Assembly (NCBI RefSeq): GCF_000003815.2 | Contig: NC_049989.1 | Location: 5,643,245-5,707,244, forward strand | DNA: 64,000 nucleotides | Direction: 5' to 3' | Source: Branchiostoma floridae | Lineage: Eukaryota; Chordata; Leptocardii; Amphioxiformes; Branchiostomatidae | In this document: positions 48,101 to 62,003 of the stretch, in pieces | How the letters are laid out: each line of letters opens with the position of its first letter | Numbering within the stretch: position 1 is the stretch's first letter | The notes under the pieces: generated by a model | Told to the model about the DNA's origin: nothing | The model's input: the letters and a program-made list of their open reading frames with translations, nothing else | Databases searched by the model: none | Position numbers and translations under genes: made by a program

Positions 48101-51100
48101 CAGATGTAAATTTGCAGGCACATGGAGCAGGGATCGTTATTAAGCCCTCTGCAAGCCGCCTCTTAGGAGTCTTGTCACTCAGGGTACTAGTATATATAGC
48201 CAGTAAAAATTTGTAGTTCACAATTTGATGAGATGATGTTCTTCAGCTTAGAAAAGAGTCGTACTAGAGCAGGGTGCTACATGTATACATGTAATACACC
48301 TAAGCATCATTAACGGGTACATGTACATCACTAACAGTTGCAAAGATGAGTATGAGGATAGTATTGGCTTCATCAGACCGAGAAGGCTGTAGTACGGCCG
48401 GCACATCAGCTTACATGTAGATACATTTGTAACAAGAAAGTTTTCCTGCAGTGCTTAAACAATCTTGAGGCCTACTCAATGGTTCATTTTTGTTTCCAGG
48501 CCTGGAGCACAAGAGTAAAGGTGGCCGTCACCAAGCTGGTGGAGAGGGTCGGCTTTGTGGGCATCCTGGCTATGGCTTCCGTACGATTCTCATCTCTGTT
48601 TCTAACGCTAGATCATTTTAATCCGCGGGGTAACCTAGATTTGTTGTAGTAAAAAAATGACTGTTTAGAGATTTCAGGTCAACGACGTGGGTTTCAAATG
48701 TCAACATTTTGAAAATATTGCAATGTGAAAGGACGTTCCATCGACTTAATGATCCCTAAATACCATATTTTTTATATACACATGTACAGCGGATATAGGT
48801 TACCCTACGGATAAAGGTTCACTAACATTATGTCATCCTCTTGTCTAAAAATGCAATCATACAACTGACTGGTCCTATTTTGCCAGTGTGATCTTTTTAT
48901 TGTGTTGACAAAGCTGCTACCAAGAATCCCTTTCATACCCTCAGTGACTGCTGTGATTTCCCCCTGCAGATCCCAAACCCCCTGTTTGACCTGGCAGGGG
49001 TCACCTGTGGTTACCTGCTGGTTCCCTTCTGGACCTTCTTCGGTGCCACCTGTATTGGCAAGGCTGTCATCAAGATGCACATACAGGTAGCGTACACATT
49101 CTTAAAGGAGTCAAGTATCTCCAAGTGTCTGTCAGTTGAATGTTGTATTAATCAGCAGCCTTGTAAACATGTGCATTGATGCCAGTCTGCTTTTATTGAA
49201 TCCAGTGACAGATTGTTGTGCTTACATGTACTTCTTCATAGGATTTACTGATTTCACTTAATATACAATATCATGCACAATTGGGTGTTGCAATATGGAT
49301 GATGTTATTTCTGTTTTTGTTGTGCTTGCAGTTATCATTTATTACAACCAAAACTGAGGTACATTATAAGTTGTAATTGTTGAAAAACGTACTGGCTTCC
49401 AATGACATTTATTTTCCTTGCAGAAAGTTTTCATCATCACCATCTTCAGTGAACACCATATAGAAACTCTAGTGAGCCTCATAGGGTAAGTCCATTAAAG
49501 GGTTTATGACCAACCCTTAGGTGTGTACCATGTCATAAGGCATGATCCGTCCTCATAGCCACAGAATAATCCACCGAGTGAGTGAAACAAAGGTGTTGGT
49601 TATACAGTATACACTGTATACACCTGAGGAAGGGCTGCTTAGCTTTATTATCATATATCAAACTAACTCAAGAGTGAGACAAGTCCTGTATAACATACAT
49701 TAATCCTCATAGTTAATTAGCTCCATGTAAATTATATCTCTTTTTATCATACACACATTGATGATTTAATCAAATCATAGATCACAATCACTCACAAGAA
49801 CTATTACTAGTGTTCAAACTACTACTAGTACTTGTACAAAATACCCATTACCATCTGCAAGCTGTAAAGTCTTAGTACATGTATTGTCCTTCAATAATGT
49901 ATTAGGAATGCTTAAGAATTTATAATCCTATCTTTCCTTGTTATTAATGAGCAGGCAACTTCCCAAGATTGGGCCGTCTTTAACAGCACCATTCCAAGAC
50001 TTCCTGGAGAAGCAGAAGAAGAAATTCCACATCAAGCCTGGCACCAATGTACCCTCAGTGAGTATGGCTAGAAATCAGTCACACTCACTCACTATCCGTT
50101 GTTTGATTATAGAAGAAGAAGAACTTTATTGCTCGACATTTGTACATGGTACAATTTATGGCAACGACTGTTACACAAAGTACAAAATAGGTGTATAGAA
50201 TAAGACTTAATATCCTAATTAACATAACAAGAAGGGCTAATACAAGTCTTTGATATAGTGTTACAATCGAGTTGGGCTATACATGAGTTTCATTACTTTT
50301 TCTAATAGCAAAGCAGTCTTTGATATATTTGCCTATCTTTGCATTATGGGAGTTGTGGCATCCAAAGATATATGCAAATCTGTCTGTAGCATCGAGTCTC
50401 TTGAAATCTGCTGTACTGGATTCGAGAAATGTGAATAGCTCATTACGTAAAATAGCGTATCTAGAACATTCCATTAACTGCTGCTGGAATCCCTGATGCA
50501 GGGGTAGGCAGCAGTCGGCTAGTCTTCACACCACGCTTCCATGCATCTCTGTCCATTGGGTCGACCCCTGTGCACACCTTCATGTCCTTCCTAACACACT
50601 CCGTCCAAGTTTTTCTCGGTCTACCACGACCCCTGTTGCCTGACGCTTTCAGTTTGGTGATGGTGTTAATACAGTAACTTGATTTTTATGTTGGAGATAA
50701 GTATTGCCAAGCCACCTGTTTATATCTTTAGTCTTCAAAAATTCATATTTGGAGACATAGGGAATCAACTTTTAAAGTGAAGGTATAGTCATAGAAATCT
50801 GCTAGAAGGCCATTAATCCTAACTGCCTTCTGTGTTGTCAACATAAAAAGCATCACAACAATCCATCAATAGCTTGAGTGGTACCACCTACTAATTTAGT
50901 TAAAGGCATGCATGCTATTGAATACACTACCTTCTTGGTGATGGTAATCATTATTAAATGTACAGCTTGTAAATTAGTTTCATACATGATGAAGTTTGCT
51001 TCTGTAACTGTAAGTTGTTACTATTTTTCACTTCCAGGAACCCAACTGGCTGTCCTACGTTTTTGAGAAAGTCCTGATCCTGATGATCGCATACTTCGTC

Positions 51101-51178
51101 CTGTCCATTGTGAACTCCACCGCACAGAGCTACCACAAGCGCAAGTCAAAGGAAAACCATCACAAGCAAAAAGTTTAG
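42170..51178 (+). CDS. VMP1: Vacuole membrane protein 1 (VMP1) with an N-terminal SAP motif
   Basis: ER multi-pass protein with a VTT/DedA domain. Relatives act as phospholipid scramblases in autophagosome formation and lipoprotein release. Thirteen exons with matching phases: 42170-42322, 44272-44417, 44818-44964, 45216-45306, 45954-46064, 46451-46530, 46938-47019, 47448-47600, 48500-48580, 48970-49086, 49424-49485, 49955-50057 and 51038-51178, giving 488 aa against 406 in human. VMP1 homology starts near residue 117 ([11 protein letters not shown]) and runs to the end, with [49 protein letters not shown] and NPLFDLAG...PFWTFFGA. Extra at the front, residues about 27-57 fit a SAP motif ([18 protein letters not shown] plus LKVDLVARL across exons 1-2). 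Exon 8 ends in an Asp/Glu-rich loop. The donor at 47020 is GTTAGT. Confidence 0.95.
42819..42899. repeat. Inverted repeat ending in CCAAGGAGGTTAAA
   Basis: GTTTAACCTCCTTGG returns inverted as CCAAGGAGGTTAAAC after about 51 bases. It lies in VMP1 intron 1 and shares its arm core with the hairpin at 41488-41530. Confidence 0.75.
45345..45709 (+). mobile_element. MITE family B, copy 3 (most intact)
   Basis: This is a 365-bp element in VMP1 intron 4. The left end AGGCCATGTTGATTTGATTA and right end TCAATCAACATGGCCT are inverted repeats; the right arm has a 4-base ATCA duplication. It serves as reference for the copies at 8226-8595 and 12868-14387. Confidence 0.82.
46675..46900 (+). repeat. 22-bp minisatellite in VMP1 intron 6
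   Basis: About ten units of TTGGAAGGGTTAGGCAAAAA. The array is purine-rich on the coding strand and ends within 40 bases of the acceptor at 46937. Confidence 0.95.
47718..47743. repeat. (TA)n microsatellite
   Basis: A run of about 12 TA units in VMP1 intron 8. The rest of this intron (47601-48499) shows no gene. Confidence 0.9.
48603..48836. mobile_element. Palindromic MITE, family A, copy 3
   Basis: The left end TAACGCTAGATCATTTTA and right end AAAGGTTCACTAACATTA are the imperfect inverted ends of family A, with the shared interior words GATCCCTAAATACC and GGATATAGGTTACC. It starts 22 bases after the donor of VMP1 exon 9. Confidence 0.7.
50108..50660 (-). pseudogene. 5'-truncated LINE (non-LTR retrotransposon) 3' remnant
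   Basis: On the minus strand, 50660 to 50461 encodes [14 protein letters not shown], then DMKV and MDRDAWKRG, the style of the end of a non-LTR ORF2. It stops at 50461. An overlapping frame continues 50474-50277 with [19 protein letters not shown], also typical of such C-termini, implying a frameshift. The 3' part ends with AATAAAG followed by a TTC repeat (minus-strand reading of 50112-50124) rather than a poly-A tail. Lies in VMP1 intron 12. The retrotransposon clade cannot be fixed. Confidence 0.65.
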
Positions 51179-54100
51179 CTAATAGACTGGTAAAGGACCA
51201 GACAAGCCATACGTTTATGGTAGATTTGTTATGAGCATATCAAAGCAACAGTTTATTTGCTTAGTTACACATTTTAAAGTGGGTTGGAAATTTACTCCAA
51301 ATAACACTTGTCTGGTTACTTTAAGCCTGGAAACATACTGGACACATGAAATAAGCAATGTAACATTTGTAGTCAACTTTCTCAGTAATTGCATTAGTTG
51401 TGATAGAAATGTACTATGTACGTATTACAGCATAGAAGGATGCATACTCTTTAAATTGCCATGTAAAACTTATTGATGTGTATTAAGTTTTACAAAGTTT
51501 TAAACAGCCTTCTAAATATCAGGGATTGAATATTGGAAATGCCTCTCAATATTCAAATTTACCAGTGTTGAATGGTCTTGTTTTGGGTCCAAACAATAGT
51601 TGTGTAATTTCAGATACATGAAGGTATCAAGCTGTGTAGTTTGGAGGGGAAAAGCTGTAATAGTTGTAGCCAGATATATTTCTTTAAATTTTGTTCTTCC
51701 CCTACAGCCTCCCTGGTTGGTTAGTTAATACATGATGACGTCTTCTTTTAAAGGCTTTTCATCTATTTTAGACACATTTGCCATGTTCTGTAAAAAGGAG
51801 ACAAACTTCCTAGGATTAGGAGCTTAAAATAATATTAGATTGAAAGTACATTGATGACAGGTCATCAGAATTGTTCAATGATACTGGAAACATCTAGCCT
51901 GGGTACCACCCTTCGTTGTAACCGCTGGCTCCATTCCCTAGCAAGTAAGCAAGGAAGGGATTGAGCTAGTGGTTACCACAGAAGTTGGTACATAGGCTGG
52001 GAAATAGAATATCAAATTCTCTTCAATATTTACCCTACTTCTGCCTTTGATGATAGTAGGAATTCCATTGCTTATAGTACAATGCTGTTATATAATCAAA
52101 ACAGTCAACTTTTGCTACCTTTGCTAATGTGCAATTTTTAACAATAATTGGGGTATGTTCCTGAGTAATGAGAAGGATAGGGAATTTGAAGCTACTGTAA
52201 TGTTGGTAGATTGTTCCTGATAGAGTTGATGTATATTTGGTACCAGTCCATGAGTAGTTTAATCAGGTTGGTTCTAGATGATAGAATTTGATAAGGTAAA
52301 GAGGTTAAGAAGACATTGGCAATGCACAACAAGGTAACTCCAAATCCAATGTCAAATTTGTTAAGTGTTGGTCTAACCATTACAAGTCAGCGTTGAAGTT
52401 AATGGTAACAAAGAATATGGTCAAGGAAGATGAAGTCTCAAACAACAAACTGATTTTCTGTTAAAACTGTGCCAAACAGTGTCAGTGTTCTAGCCAGCCT
52501 GAACTTTTTCCGTCCCCTAGATTTTAAATGGAAACTTGTTTAAGTCGAAACAATCCTAGGGAAATTTTGAAATCTAGATCCTCTGAAATACACTTTTGTT
52601 TATTTTGAGGGGCAAAGTTTGCAGGTAAACTCAGCTTGGTTCAAATAATATCTTTACATGCTGATTTTTGTTCAGCACAGAGGACGGGATGAGCGAAATT
52701 TATGTCTGTCCCCAACAGCAATATTCTGTCAAAGGACGGTTGCTGGCTAGAACCCTGGTGCCAAATAACCTGAAAACTGCATTTTCTTAATCCTCTTCTA
52801 CAAGAATATGACAAATTCAATAAGACATACAAGTTGATGCTGACTCTATATTCTCAAAATTATTTTTAAAGGTATTGAGTTAACCCATGAGAGTGTATAA
52901 ATCATTTTGGCTGTAAATATTTTTTGGAACAGTTTGTACCCTGGTGATGTGCAATGTTCTGTGCTTTGTATGGTGATAGGATAAACTTTGCATTTCATGA
53001 CTGTTATGTTATGTTATGGTAAAATATGGGATAACTTAGTTTCCATTTCTGTTACTGGAGTAATTAACATCTACAGGGTTAGCTAAGTTTGTAGTTCCGC
53101 AGGGCTTCGTACATGTACAATGTATACTGCACTAATGTTCTTTTATGGAAAAAATTTACTAGTATTTCAAAATTGATGGCAGAGTTCAGAGAATTCACAG
53201 TGTGACTATCAACATATTAGGAGGGAAGCCAAAATATGTCTCAAAGGGACAAGTGTCATAAAATATTGGTCCCTGAAGTAGTGATGTATTGTCTTGACAA
53301 GTGTAAGTGCCTCCTGGTTATATGCAAGCATTTGGTGTGAGGTTGGACACACATGTGACAGTTCTGTGCTAGTCCTGTGTTGCCTATAGGTAGCTACAAG
53401 TTTACAATAGACAAAGTACTAGTGTGTAATGGCTAGTGGGGTAGGTTTTGTGAGAATGTAGTAGGTGAAACATGGCAGAACAATGAGGGGATTATACATA
53501 AAAATGGTCTTAAGCAGAGACCAGTCTTCAGCATATAAAGACCTGGTCTTAAGCACTCCAATATTTGCAACACAAATATACCAGGTATGAAGGTAGACAT
53601 GGTAATAGATGTAGCAATAGGTCTGCATCAGATCTGTTTCAAATGCAACAATAAATGGGGTCAGACATGGTACAGTTCTCCAATCAGGGCTCACATTTTG
53701 TTGCTCTTTCCGTACATTATGTTTACGTCACATACAATCTTAAAAATCTTTTGAATGAGGCATTAATTCCTGTAACTGAAATGAACCGTCACCTTGTCAA
53801 GCAATACAAAATAAATCTGATGTACAGAAATACACTAAGATCTGCTTATGAAACTCTAAAGAACAAGCATTTACTCTCAGTATATGTTCACAAGCATTGG
53901 ACATTATTCAAGTATTAAATCATTTGGGACAAGACGCACTCTCTGACCTTAAATTAATTTAAGACAAATAACACAGTTTTAAGACAAGACCAAATATCTT
54001 TTTTTATTAATGATAGAATCAGAAACCTGAGACCCAAATCTTTAATGTCTGTCTATGTTACCATAATTACTTTCACCAGTTGATTCCAACCAGCCCAAGC

Positions 54101-54229
54101 ATTCTGTACGCGAGTCCTTGCTGGAAGCAAAGGTATTCAAAATTACCCATCTTTTAAAAAAGGGCAAACAAATTATGTACAATTACAGCTGAACTTTGCA
54201 AGTTCATCTGAAATTATCACACACACAGC
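51179..54229. other. VMP1 3' region and intergenic sequence
   Basis: The 3' UTR must start at 51179; its end is unclear. A fragment of the CCTCTGAAA/TTTGAGGGGCAAAGTTTG repeat seen inside 22983-24750 lies at about 52550-52720. No further gene is recognised. Confidence 0.5.
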
Positions 54230-54332
54230 NNNNNNNNNNNNNNNNNNNNNNNNNNNNNNNNNNNNNNNNNNNNNNNNNNNNNNNNNNNNNNNNNNNNNNN
54301 NNNNNNNNNNNNNNNNNNNNNNNNNNNNNNNN
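54230..54332. other. Assembly gap (103 N)
   Basis: A run of N preceded by ACACACAGC. Its true length is unknown. It lies between the convergent VMP1 and MIOX genes and does not interrupt a recognised exon. Confidence 1.
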
Positions 54333-55184
54333 TACTCTATTTTTGTGTCATACAGTTTGCACATGGACACGTAGATTAATATGTCTCAAAATTCCTTCAA
54401 GCACCAAAATATTCAGGCTTATCTTATACAATGTGCAATAAATTAATATGTATTATCCAGTTCTCTCATCACCAAGAAAAATGATCATAATATATACATT
54501 ATGTACTTATATTGCTGAGACAAGATCATACAAAATTGCTTATGAACAGCAGCTTTGTCACTCTCATAAAGAAAATATTACAATGATTCTTATAGAAACC
54601 ATGAAAATCTTGGAGGCAGCGCAAAAGAAGTCAAAATATGTTATTTGTCATGTATGGCTTCATGGCTTTCAATCTGGAGATTTGCTATAGCCAGACTCAA
54701 TTGTAGCATCCTCATTCATGTTGGAATTTTTATTTTGAGACATCAGTGGTTACAATATGCCCCCACATCTACCAGGGTTTGGGCTATGATGCAAAACATA
54801 GAGAAATTAGCTTTTGCTTGGTCTGATATTTTTCTTCCAGACTAAGGGTGGAATCCACATTGAGTGCTATGTCAAGACCTTTGTTGTGTACCATACATGT
54901 ACATGTAGTTCATTGGCAACACTACTGCTTGTAGCCTTACTGCTTAAACTTTAAAGGCTCTCAAAGCCTCTCTCTCTCTCTCTTTCAAAGCTTGTGAGAT
55001 TTTGGTGCAACCAAGGATGTTATATACCATCCTTGCTGTATTTTAGACCTTTGCAGAAATAACTGCAATCACCTGAGACATTGACAACAACAGATCACTG
55101 TTGTTAAAAGCAGAGTTTGTAGAGTACAAATAGACTGGAAGAGTGCGTTTCCACAACGTTTTCTGTAATTCTGTGACTGACACC
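54333..55184 (-). other. Probable MIOX 3' UTR and flank
   Basis: On the minus strand an AATAAA lies at about 54729-54734 (TTTATT on plus), about 450 bases past the stop. A (TC)n tract lies at about 54968-54983. No gene is recognised. Confidence 0.4.
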
Positions 55185-58100
55185 TCACCAGCGCAGCTTG
55201 CCAGGGATGTATTTGTCAATCAGGCCCTGGTAGTATGGCTTCAGGGCATCGATGTCAGGAAGGTCGTCTGCCTTGGAGTACAGGTCAAATTTGCTGCAGG
55301 AAAATACACATCTGTTAGGCACTGTAAGTCTAAAGGGAACATTACAAGGACTTTGATATGTACTAACTGTACTTGTATCATTTTACTGTTACATGGCATG
55401 CACATCACACTATAGTATATAATACTGGTATGTTTTTCTCAGTTTTCCCATTTGTCATGGTGGCCACAAAAGATTTTTACAATTTGTAGTCTCTTATGCT
55501 ATTAACACTGTTGACTCATTAGCAAGCACTAATTGAATAAAAAAGTAAGATTTCTGTCACATCTATGAAGTTTAGGCATCCAGGTAATGAGATACGCAGA
55601 AAAGGAGTTACTTAAGCAACTGGATATGATTTGGAAGAGAGATCTAGTTGTCGAACAGGTTTATCCGAACTATGAACTACGAATTAATCATATCCAGTTG
55701 CATAGACGTGACAGGAATCTTACTTAAGTGCTTGCTAATGAATCAACAGGCGCATATCCACTGTACGTGTTGGACTGTACATGTCCATTGTACATAAATT
55801 GTACATAACATTTATCCTTACTTGAACTCCTTGACCCAGGCCAGCATCTCCCTGTCCTTGTTGTTACACAGATAGTCGTAGTCCCCGCTCCCGTGCCACG
55901 GGTAGAACGAGTGGAAACGGATCGCATACAGCGCCTACAAAAAGAGGAACATGTGCAACATTTCAACAGGTCTTTGAAGCATTTTTTCCACAAAGCAAGT
56001 TTTAAACTTTTGGTATTGTCTTAAGCTGTATGATCAAATTATTACTGAAAGGTATTCAGTAACAGTGTCTTAAGTTTAAGCTTAAATGTAGAGCAAATAT
56101 GTTTCTTATTTACCTCTTCTGGCAGCGTGGCATTGTTTCCCTTAAGGACACGGTACATGTACTCTGTGAACAAGACAAGCAGAAGGTCTACAGTTAGGAA
56201 CATGAAGTGGTGACATACCAGTGAATGTCTTAGATTTCATATTGTTTTAAGACTTCTGATTCTAGACTGGCTATCATCACACAAACCAATCATATTTGCT
56301 GACAGATACCCAAGGAATTAGTCTGATTAATGCACAAAAATTCAAGCCTTGCAAATTATTTCATTCATGCTTGATAAGACAAGATGTCATTCATGCACAA
56401 GAAATCAGAACAAGTTGAATCCTCTTTACCAACAGACATTTTGTGATAAAGAAAACTCCTACAATGATCTCTAAAAGCTTATTGTACTTGGACGGTTGTA
56501 AGGATTACTCTGATCATGTATGAATGACTTGTTAGTTTAGCAACTTTCCCACTGCAAACAAAAACAAATCTAAAACTTCACGGAACAAGCATCAGGAGGA
56601 AAAATCATCCACCAGATCGGTAGTATTATGACCCAAGGCCAGAAAATGACAGGTTTTGAATTTCTAATCAATGAATCCAGAAATATTTCTGCATTTTGGT
56701 AAAAAGAGTTGACTGCTTATTTTCAGTACTCAAGATGTACCAAAAAGAAATGATTTTCTTCTGTGCCTTAACTTGGGTCCTCATAAAGTCCCTACATTTA
56801 ATAAAAAGACTTGGGGCAAATTGGGAAGTACCATCATGGCCCCAAGACATTAGAACTTTGTCCAGGCCACAGTTTTCCTCGTACATCCCAAGTTTGGTGC
56901 TGAAACAATACAAAAGCACATACAAAGGTTTGATGTCACAGAGCAAAGCACTATGAGCTTCAGTAGCCTCAAGCACCTCTAGCTGATACCCTCAGTACTG
57001 CAGCAGTCTTCCCCTCTTTTGACTTACCACACTATACGAATGCTACTTAAAAGATGTGTCATAAAAAAGTAAGAGGAAAGCTGAGAGGTCTTTGCCCAAG
57101 ATACCCAAAAATTAACCCCCTTGTAACTTCGTTGTTCCTGTATGCAAGAAGTATGAGAAAGTCATCTTCTAGAATTCTTAATCATAGAGGAAGGAAAATG
57201 GGCCTACGGCAATGTGGTATGGTCCAAGAGACATAAATTCCTGATGACATTGAGCATGGCTTTGGCTTGAGCTGAAAATTAAGTCTACAAACATCAATGC
57301 TCATAGCATGAAAAGAAATCACATTCGGTTGTTCACACAAAGGGTACACAGACTTTAATTTCCTTAGTTTGTTATATGACAAATTTTTAATCACGTTTTA
57401 TGACCAACTATTGAAAAAAAAGGTACAGCCTATATTGACAGATGATTGGATTGAAAATGAGGGAAACCAAATGGGGGTAACCTGTAGCAGATGAAATAAG
57501 CTTCCTGAACAGACGGTTAGTACTTGATTGAGGCTGACGGGGACCGTTGTATTGTCAGAAGAGGATGTCATCTGCTTTTGTGATATCAAGGAGGCAGCAC
57601 AGGTAGAAGGTGGCAGGTGTTGGTGTGTCAACTTTCCAGCATAGTGGGACGCTCAACGTTCTTCCAACACAAAAGTATACTCTGATCAAATTTTCAACGA
57701 CCTCTACTACTGTTGCCTTCCTCAATAATGACCAATCATTTAAGATCATAAACTCATGAGAGATACAATACAGAGACATGAGCTATATAGTTATTATCAA
57801 TTTGTGGTCATTGAAAATTTGATCCGTGTATACGAGGGGCATTCAATAAGTAATCCACCTGACCCACTTCCAGTTGTCTGATCTAAATAAAATTTTGCAT
57901 GTGTAATGAGTCATATCTCTATGGGTTATGTTGCAAAAAACAGCTCTGAACTAATTGCGGTTACTGATTTACTAGTGTTTGAACTGAGTCAGGTGTGAAA
58001 TGGACCAGGTGTGAAATGGAGCAAGTTGAGTGTCGCGCAGTGATCCGGTTTTTGTATTTGAAAGGACGCACACCAAAGGGGACTTTTGATGAAATGAAAA

Positions 58101-61100
58101 AAACTTATGGTGATGATGCCCCATCATATGGCCTTGTAAAACGCTGGCATCCTGAATTCAAACAAGGCCGGAAGTCTGTGGAAACAGCTCCCAGACCTGG
58201 TCGTCCCTCTTCTGCCATTAATGAGGCATCTGTCAGAGGACCAACCTGGGATGTCCTACAAGAATGGTGTCCAGAGCTACATCAAATGATGGGAGAAATG
58301 CAAAACTCTGGGTGGTTCCTATGAAGAGAAAGACTAATAACTGTGCCAAGTTTCATTAATCTCCTGCTATGGGAAATGGGTCAGGTGGATTACTTATTGA
58401 ATGCCCCTCGTACCTTTGTGTTGGAAGAAAGTTCAGCATTGTACTGTGACTACTACTAATACAGATGCATTTCCATGATAACGTTCCAGCAATGTCGCTG
58501 AGTTTCTCTGTATGAACTTTACAGAAACTATTGTGCAGATGATCATCCAATCTTCAGCATACAAACAACTGCACTGCAAGTCCATGATTTCTACAAAGAA
58601 TTTCCCAGAACATTAACTTTGATGAGAAGTTTTATTTTCAATTGTGGTAAACCCAAGAGGAAATATGAGAGGCTGATACTTTTAAACAGAATGTTCATTA
58701 ATACAGCTTGATAATTCCTTTTTAGTTTTACAGAGAAAACAGAAACCCATTTCTGGAAACCACTTCCATATCATTATCAATCACTTTCTGTGACAGTGAC
58801 TGAGTCTGTCGGTGTTTTGAAGATATATATTAGATTTATCTTTATCTGACAAATAAGAGTTTTTTTCAACACCAAGCTGCAGTTTGCCACCTTCTACTGA
58901 AAGGCCGCACCCTCAGATGCGGTACTCACTTGAATTTCGGATCCTTCATGTCAGGATTGTCCTGGAACGTGCTGTGACGGAAGACAACAGACTCGGCGGG
59001 CAGGCAGCCTGTTGGGAATGTGTCGCCCACCACACACCACTGTACAAGCAAACACAGAGCAAACAATCGGATTACACAAATGTGGGATAAAATCTTTTAC
59101 CATTCCCTATATGGTGTATCATCTTGTCTCTAATTCACTCAGAGTGGAATTAAAGAGGATCATGCGGCATTATGCCATCATGCAAGTTGTGGTTCTGTGT
59201 GGTGTAGTGCAAAGTTTGGATAGCTTTGTGGAACAAAAGTTGTAGACTGAGTAGAAGTACAAAACTATATGCAACACTGAGTCAGACATGCTGCTGTGCA
59301 GTGGCTGTTCTAATGATCCTAACTGTGATGCTGAAGAAGAGTGATGGATGTCACTCGAAATGTCCAGAAGTAAATTTCCATTTTTTTTAATCCAGTTGTA
59401 GAGATTGAATTGTATTTGAACAATGATCCTAACTAGAAGAAGAGAGTTTAATGACCTGACAACAGAACTGACCTGTGGCTCTCCCCAGATAGCCATGATC
59501 TTTCCTGCATCGTGGATCAGACCAGTCAACTGCAGCCAGTCTAGACAGGAAAGAGTACACACAGATATTCATATGCATGTGATGTTATACATTGTGTAAC
59601 ATCTAAGAAGAAGCTTATCAAATATCGGAAGTGTCTTTAACTTTAAAATCCCTTTGTTCAACTTTGAAAATGCATTAAGACATTAGTATTGTTGCTTGAG
59701 TAACCAACCATTGTCTGGGTGCTTCTCCCTTATACTCTCTGCTGTTTGGAAGGCATGGTAGATGTTTGGAACATCAACCTAAATGTATGATAATAATGAT
59801 ATAGAAAATATTAATCACATGTATTGAATAGCATAGATGATAACAAAGACAACAAAACTATGATGCAGCTTCTTTTGTTTCAGCTTTGCAGGCTATACAC
59901 TGTATATGTTACTAGTATGCTGCATTTTCTGTGACGTATTATTTGTAGGTCATGACACCAGCTACATGTATAGCTGCCTGTGTGAAACATGTATTATCTT
60001 TCTACCATCCAAATCAAATCAACTGAAATTACTTGTTGTATCTTACTCCCTTTGCTGGCTTTTATTTCTTTGTGGTCCAAGAGTTTATTTCATCCCAGAA
60101 AGATGTCATCAAGAAAAATATGGGAGAAAAGCTCACATCAGGGTCACTCTCATCCACCAGGTTGTTCAACTCCTCCAGACACTCTAGCATGGTCATCTGG
60201 GCGTGGTCCAACTTACACCACTGCTCCATCTGGAAATGTTACGTGAGCAAATTAAGACCTAAATGGCATTCTATACTTTAAGCTCTCTACTTGAAGCTTT
60301 CTATATTCTTCTACCTGCTGCCTAATACTGCAATTAGTACAGAACTGCTGTCACGTGGCTTCCATATCAGGGGAAAAAAATTAGAAAAATCTGAAAAGCT
60401 TTTTCAAAGATATTGAAGTAGCTTCCAGATACACTTAAACAAAAGAATAAAGAAAATTTAATGTAGAAGGGACTCATGCATATGCCTTCTATAGCTTATG
60501 TAGACAAAGGCAACCACTGTTGACTGAGTTCATTACTACGTACTAGTACTAGTATTCTAGAAGTTACGAATTGTCCTATTTCTTTTGTATCCATATTTCT
60601 GGACTTCTTTTTGTAATCAATGTGTGTCACATATGCTCCCATGGTATCAAGGGATACAGGATTTAAAGATTAATTCCAACACAAACATTAGACTGCAGCA
60701 GTAGCACCTACAGGTCAAATTACACCTGTTTCAGAACCACAGCCACCTGACTGTCTGGCACCTGAACATGGTCAACATCAGTTGTGTAACAGCACAGGAT
60801 ATTGCACAACTTTGTACACACACACACTCCTCCTGAAAACTGCTGGCAACCTTAATATGAGCACAAAAAAATGCTCATGTTTGCAGTTCTACTAAGGTTT
60901 GTGTAACTATTTCCATGCAAATAAGTTAACTAGTCATCAATTAAGTGGGTCAGGGGTGCTTGACTGTGAGGGCAAAAGATGACAAAGTCAACAAACCTGA
61001 ACCACAAATTGACAAATATTTGCTAAGTGGCGGCTTGGGGGTAAACTGTTGAACTGTTATATATAATAGCTAATGGCAAGTTTAGATCATCCTGAAATGT

Positions 61101-61971
61101 TTTAGTTGCCAAGGATTCATAGACTAGCCAGTTATACAGGTATGGGTGAAAGTATGTTAGTTCCAGTTAGTCCATATAAAAATGTTGCAACACCTAACAG
61201 TTATTTTATGGTGATCTACCCATATTCTAAAATTTGGACTGTTACTCAAATTGGACTCAGAGTTTGTAGAAGCCTTAGACATGAAAAGACATGTGATACA
61301 CTGCCAGTTAACATTGTAAGTAGGGGGCAAACAACATGTAGACAGTGTGACAACAGATACAGCTGATAAGTGGTTGTAATTGTAACAGGTACATTATTAT
61401 GGAGAATCCTAATAAATAAATAACGTAGACTGTGTAAGGTCACGTGGTAAGAGTGACAAAGAAAGCTTCAGTTCTGTTTAACCCCCCTCACCTTTCTCCT
61501 GACAAAGTCCACAGTCTGGTGGGTGTGCATCAGCTGGTATGTGTTCCGTACCTGGTCTGTGTGACTGTTGACCTGTGAGAACAAAGAGTCACATCATAAA
61601 ACAATGGAAGTACACCGTGTACAGCACTACAACTACATCCCAAGTTCCTGCATGCATTCAAATTTGCCATGTAATTTACAAATGTTTTGGAAAGAAGGTA
61701 GTCAACTTCATCATTATGGGGGTCTCTCCAACTCCCTTACAAAAACTTGCATAGATACATCATAAATGTGTTGGACAGGATAATAAAGAGAAATTAATGC
61801 TTATCTCAAGGTAGACATGCAAAGAGTGAAATGAGGTATTGATGTACCAACTCATTGAACTTACCTCTTCAGAATTTTGGTTACAGACCTGAATAACAGG
61901 ATAATGCCATAAAGCAAATGTCAATCAGCAGTCAGAATTTGAAAAGAATTGACTACAACATCATCATTCTT

Positions 61972-62003
<32 letters not shown>

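Noticed and set aside
61106-61366. 86-codon plus-strand open frame in a MIOX intron
   Set aside because: No recognisable family and no regulatory or splice context; likely chance.
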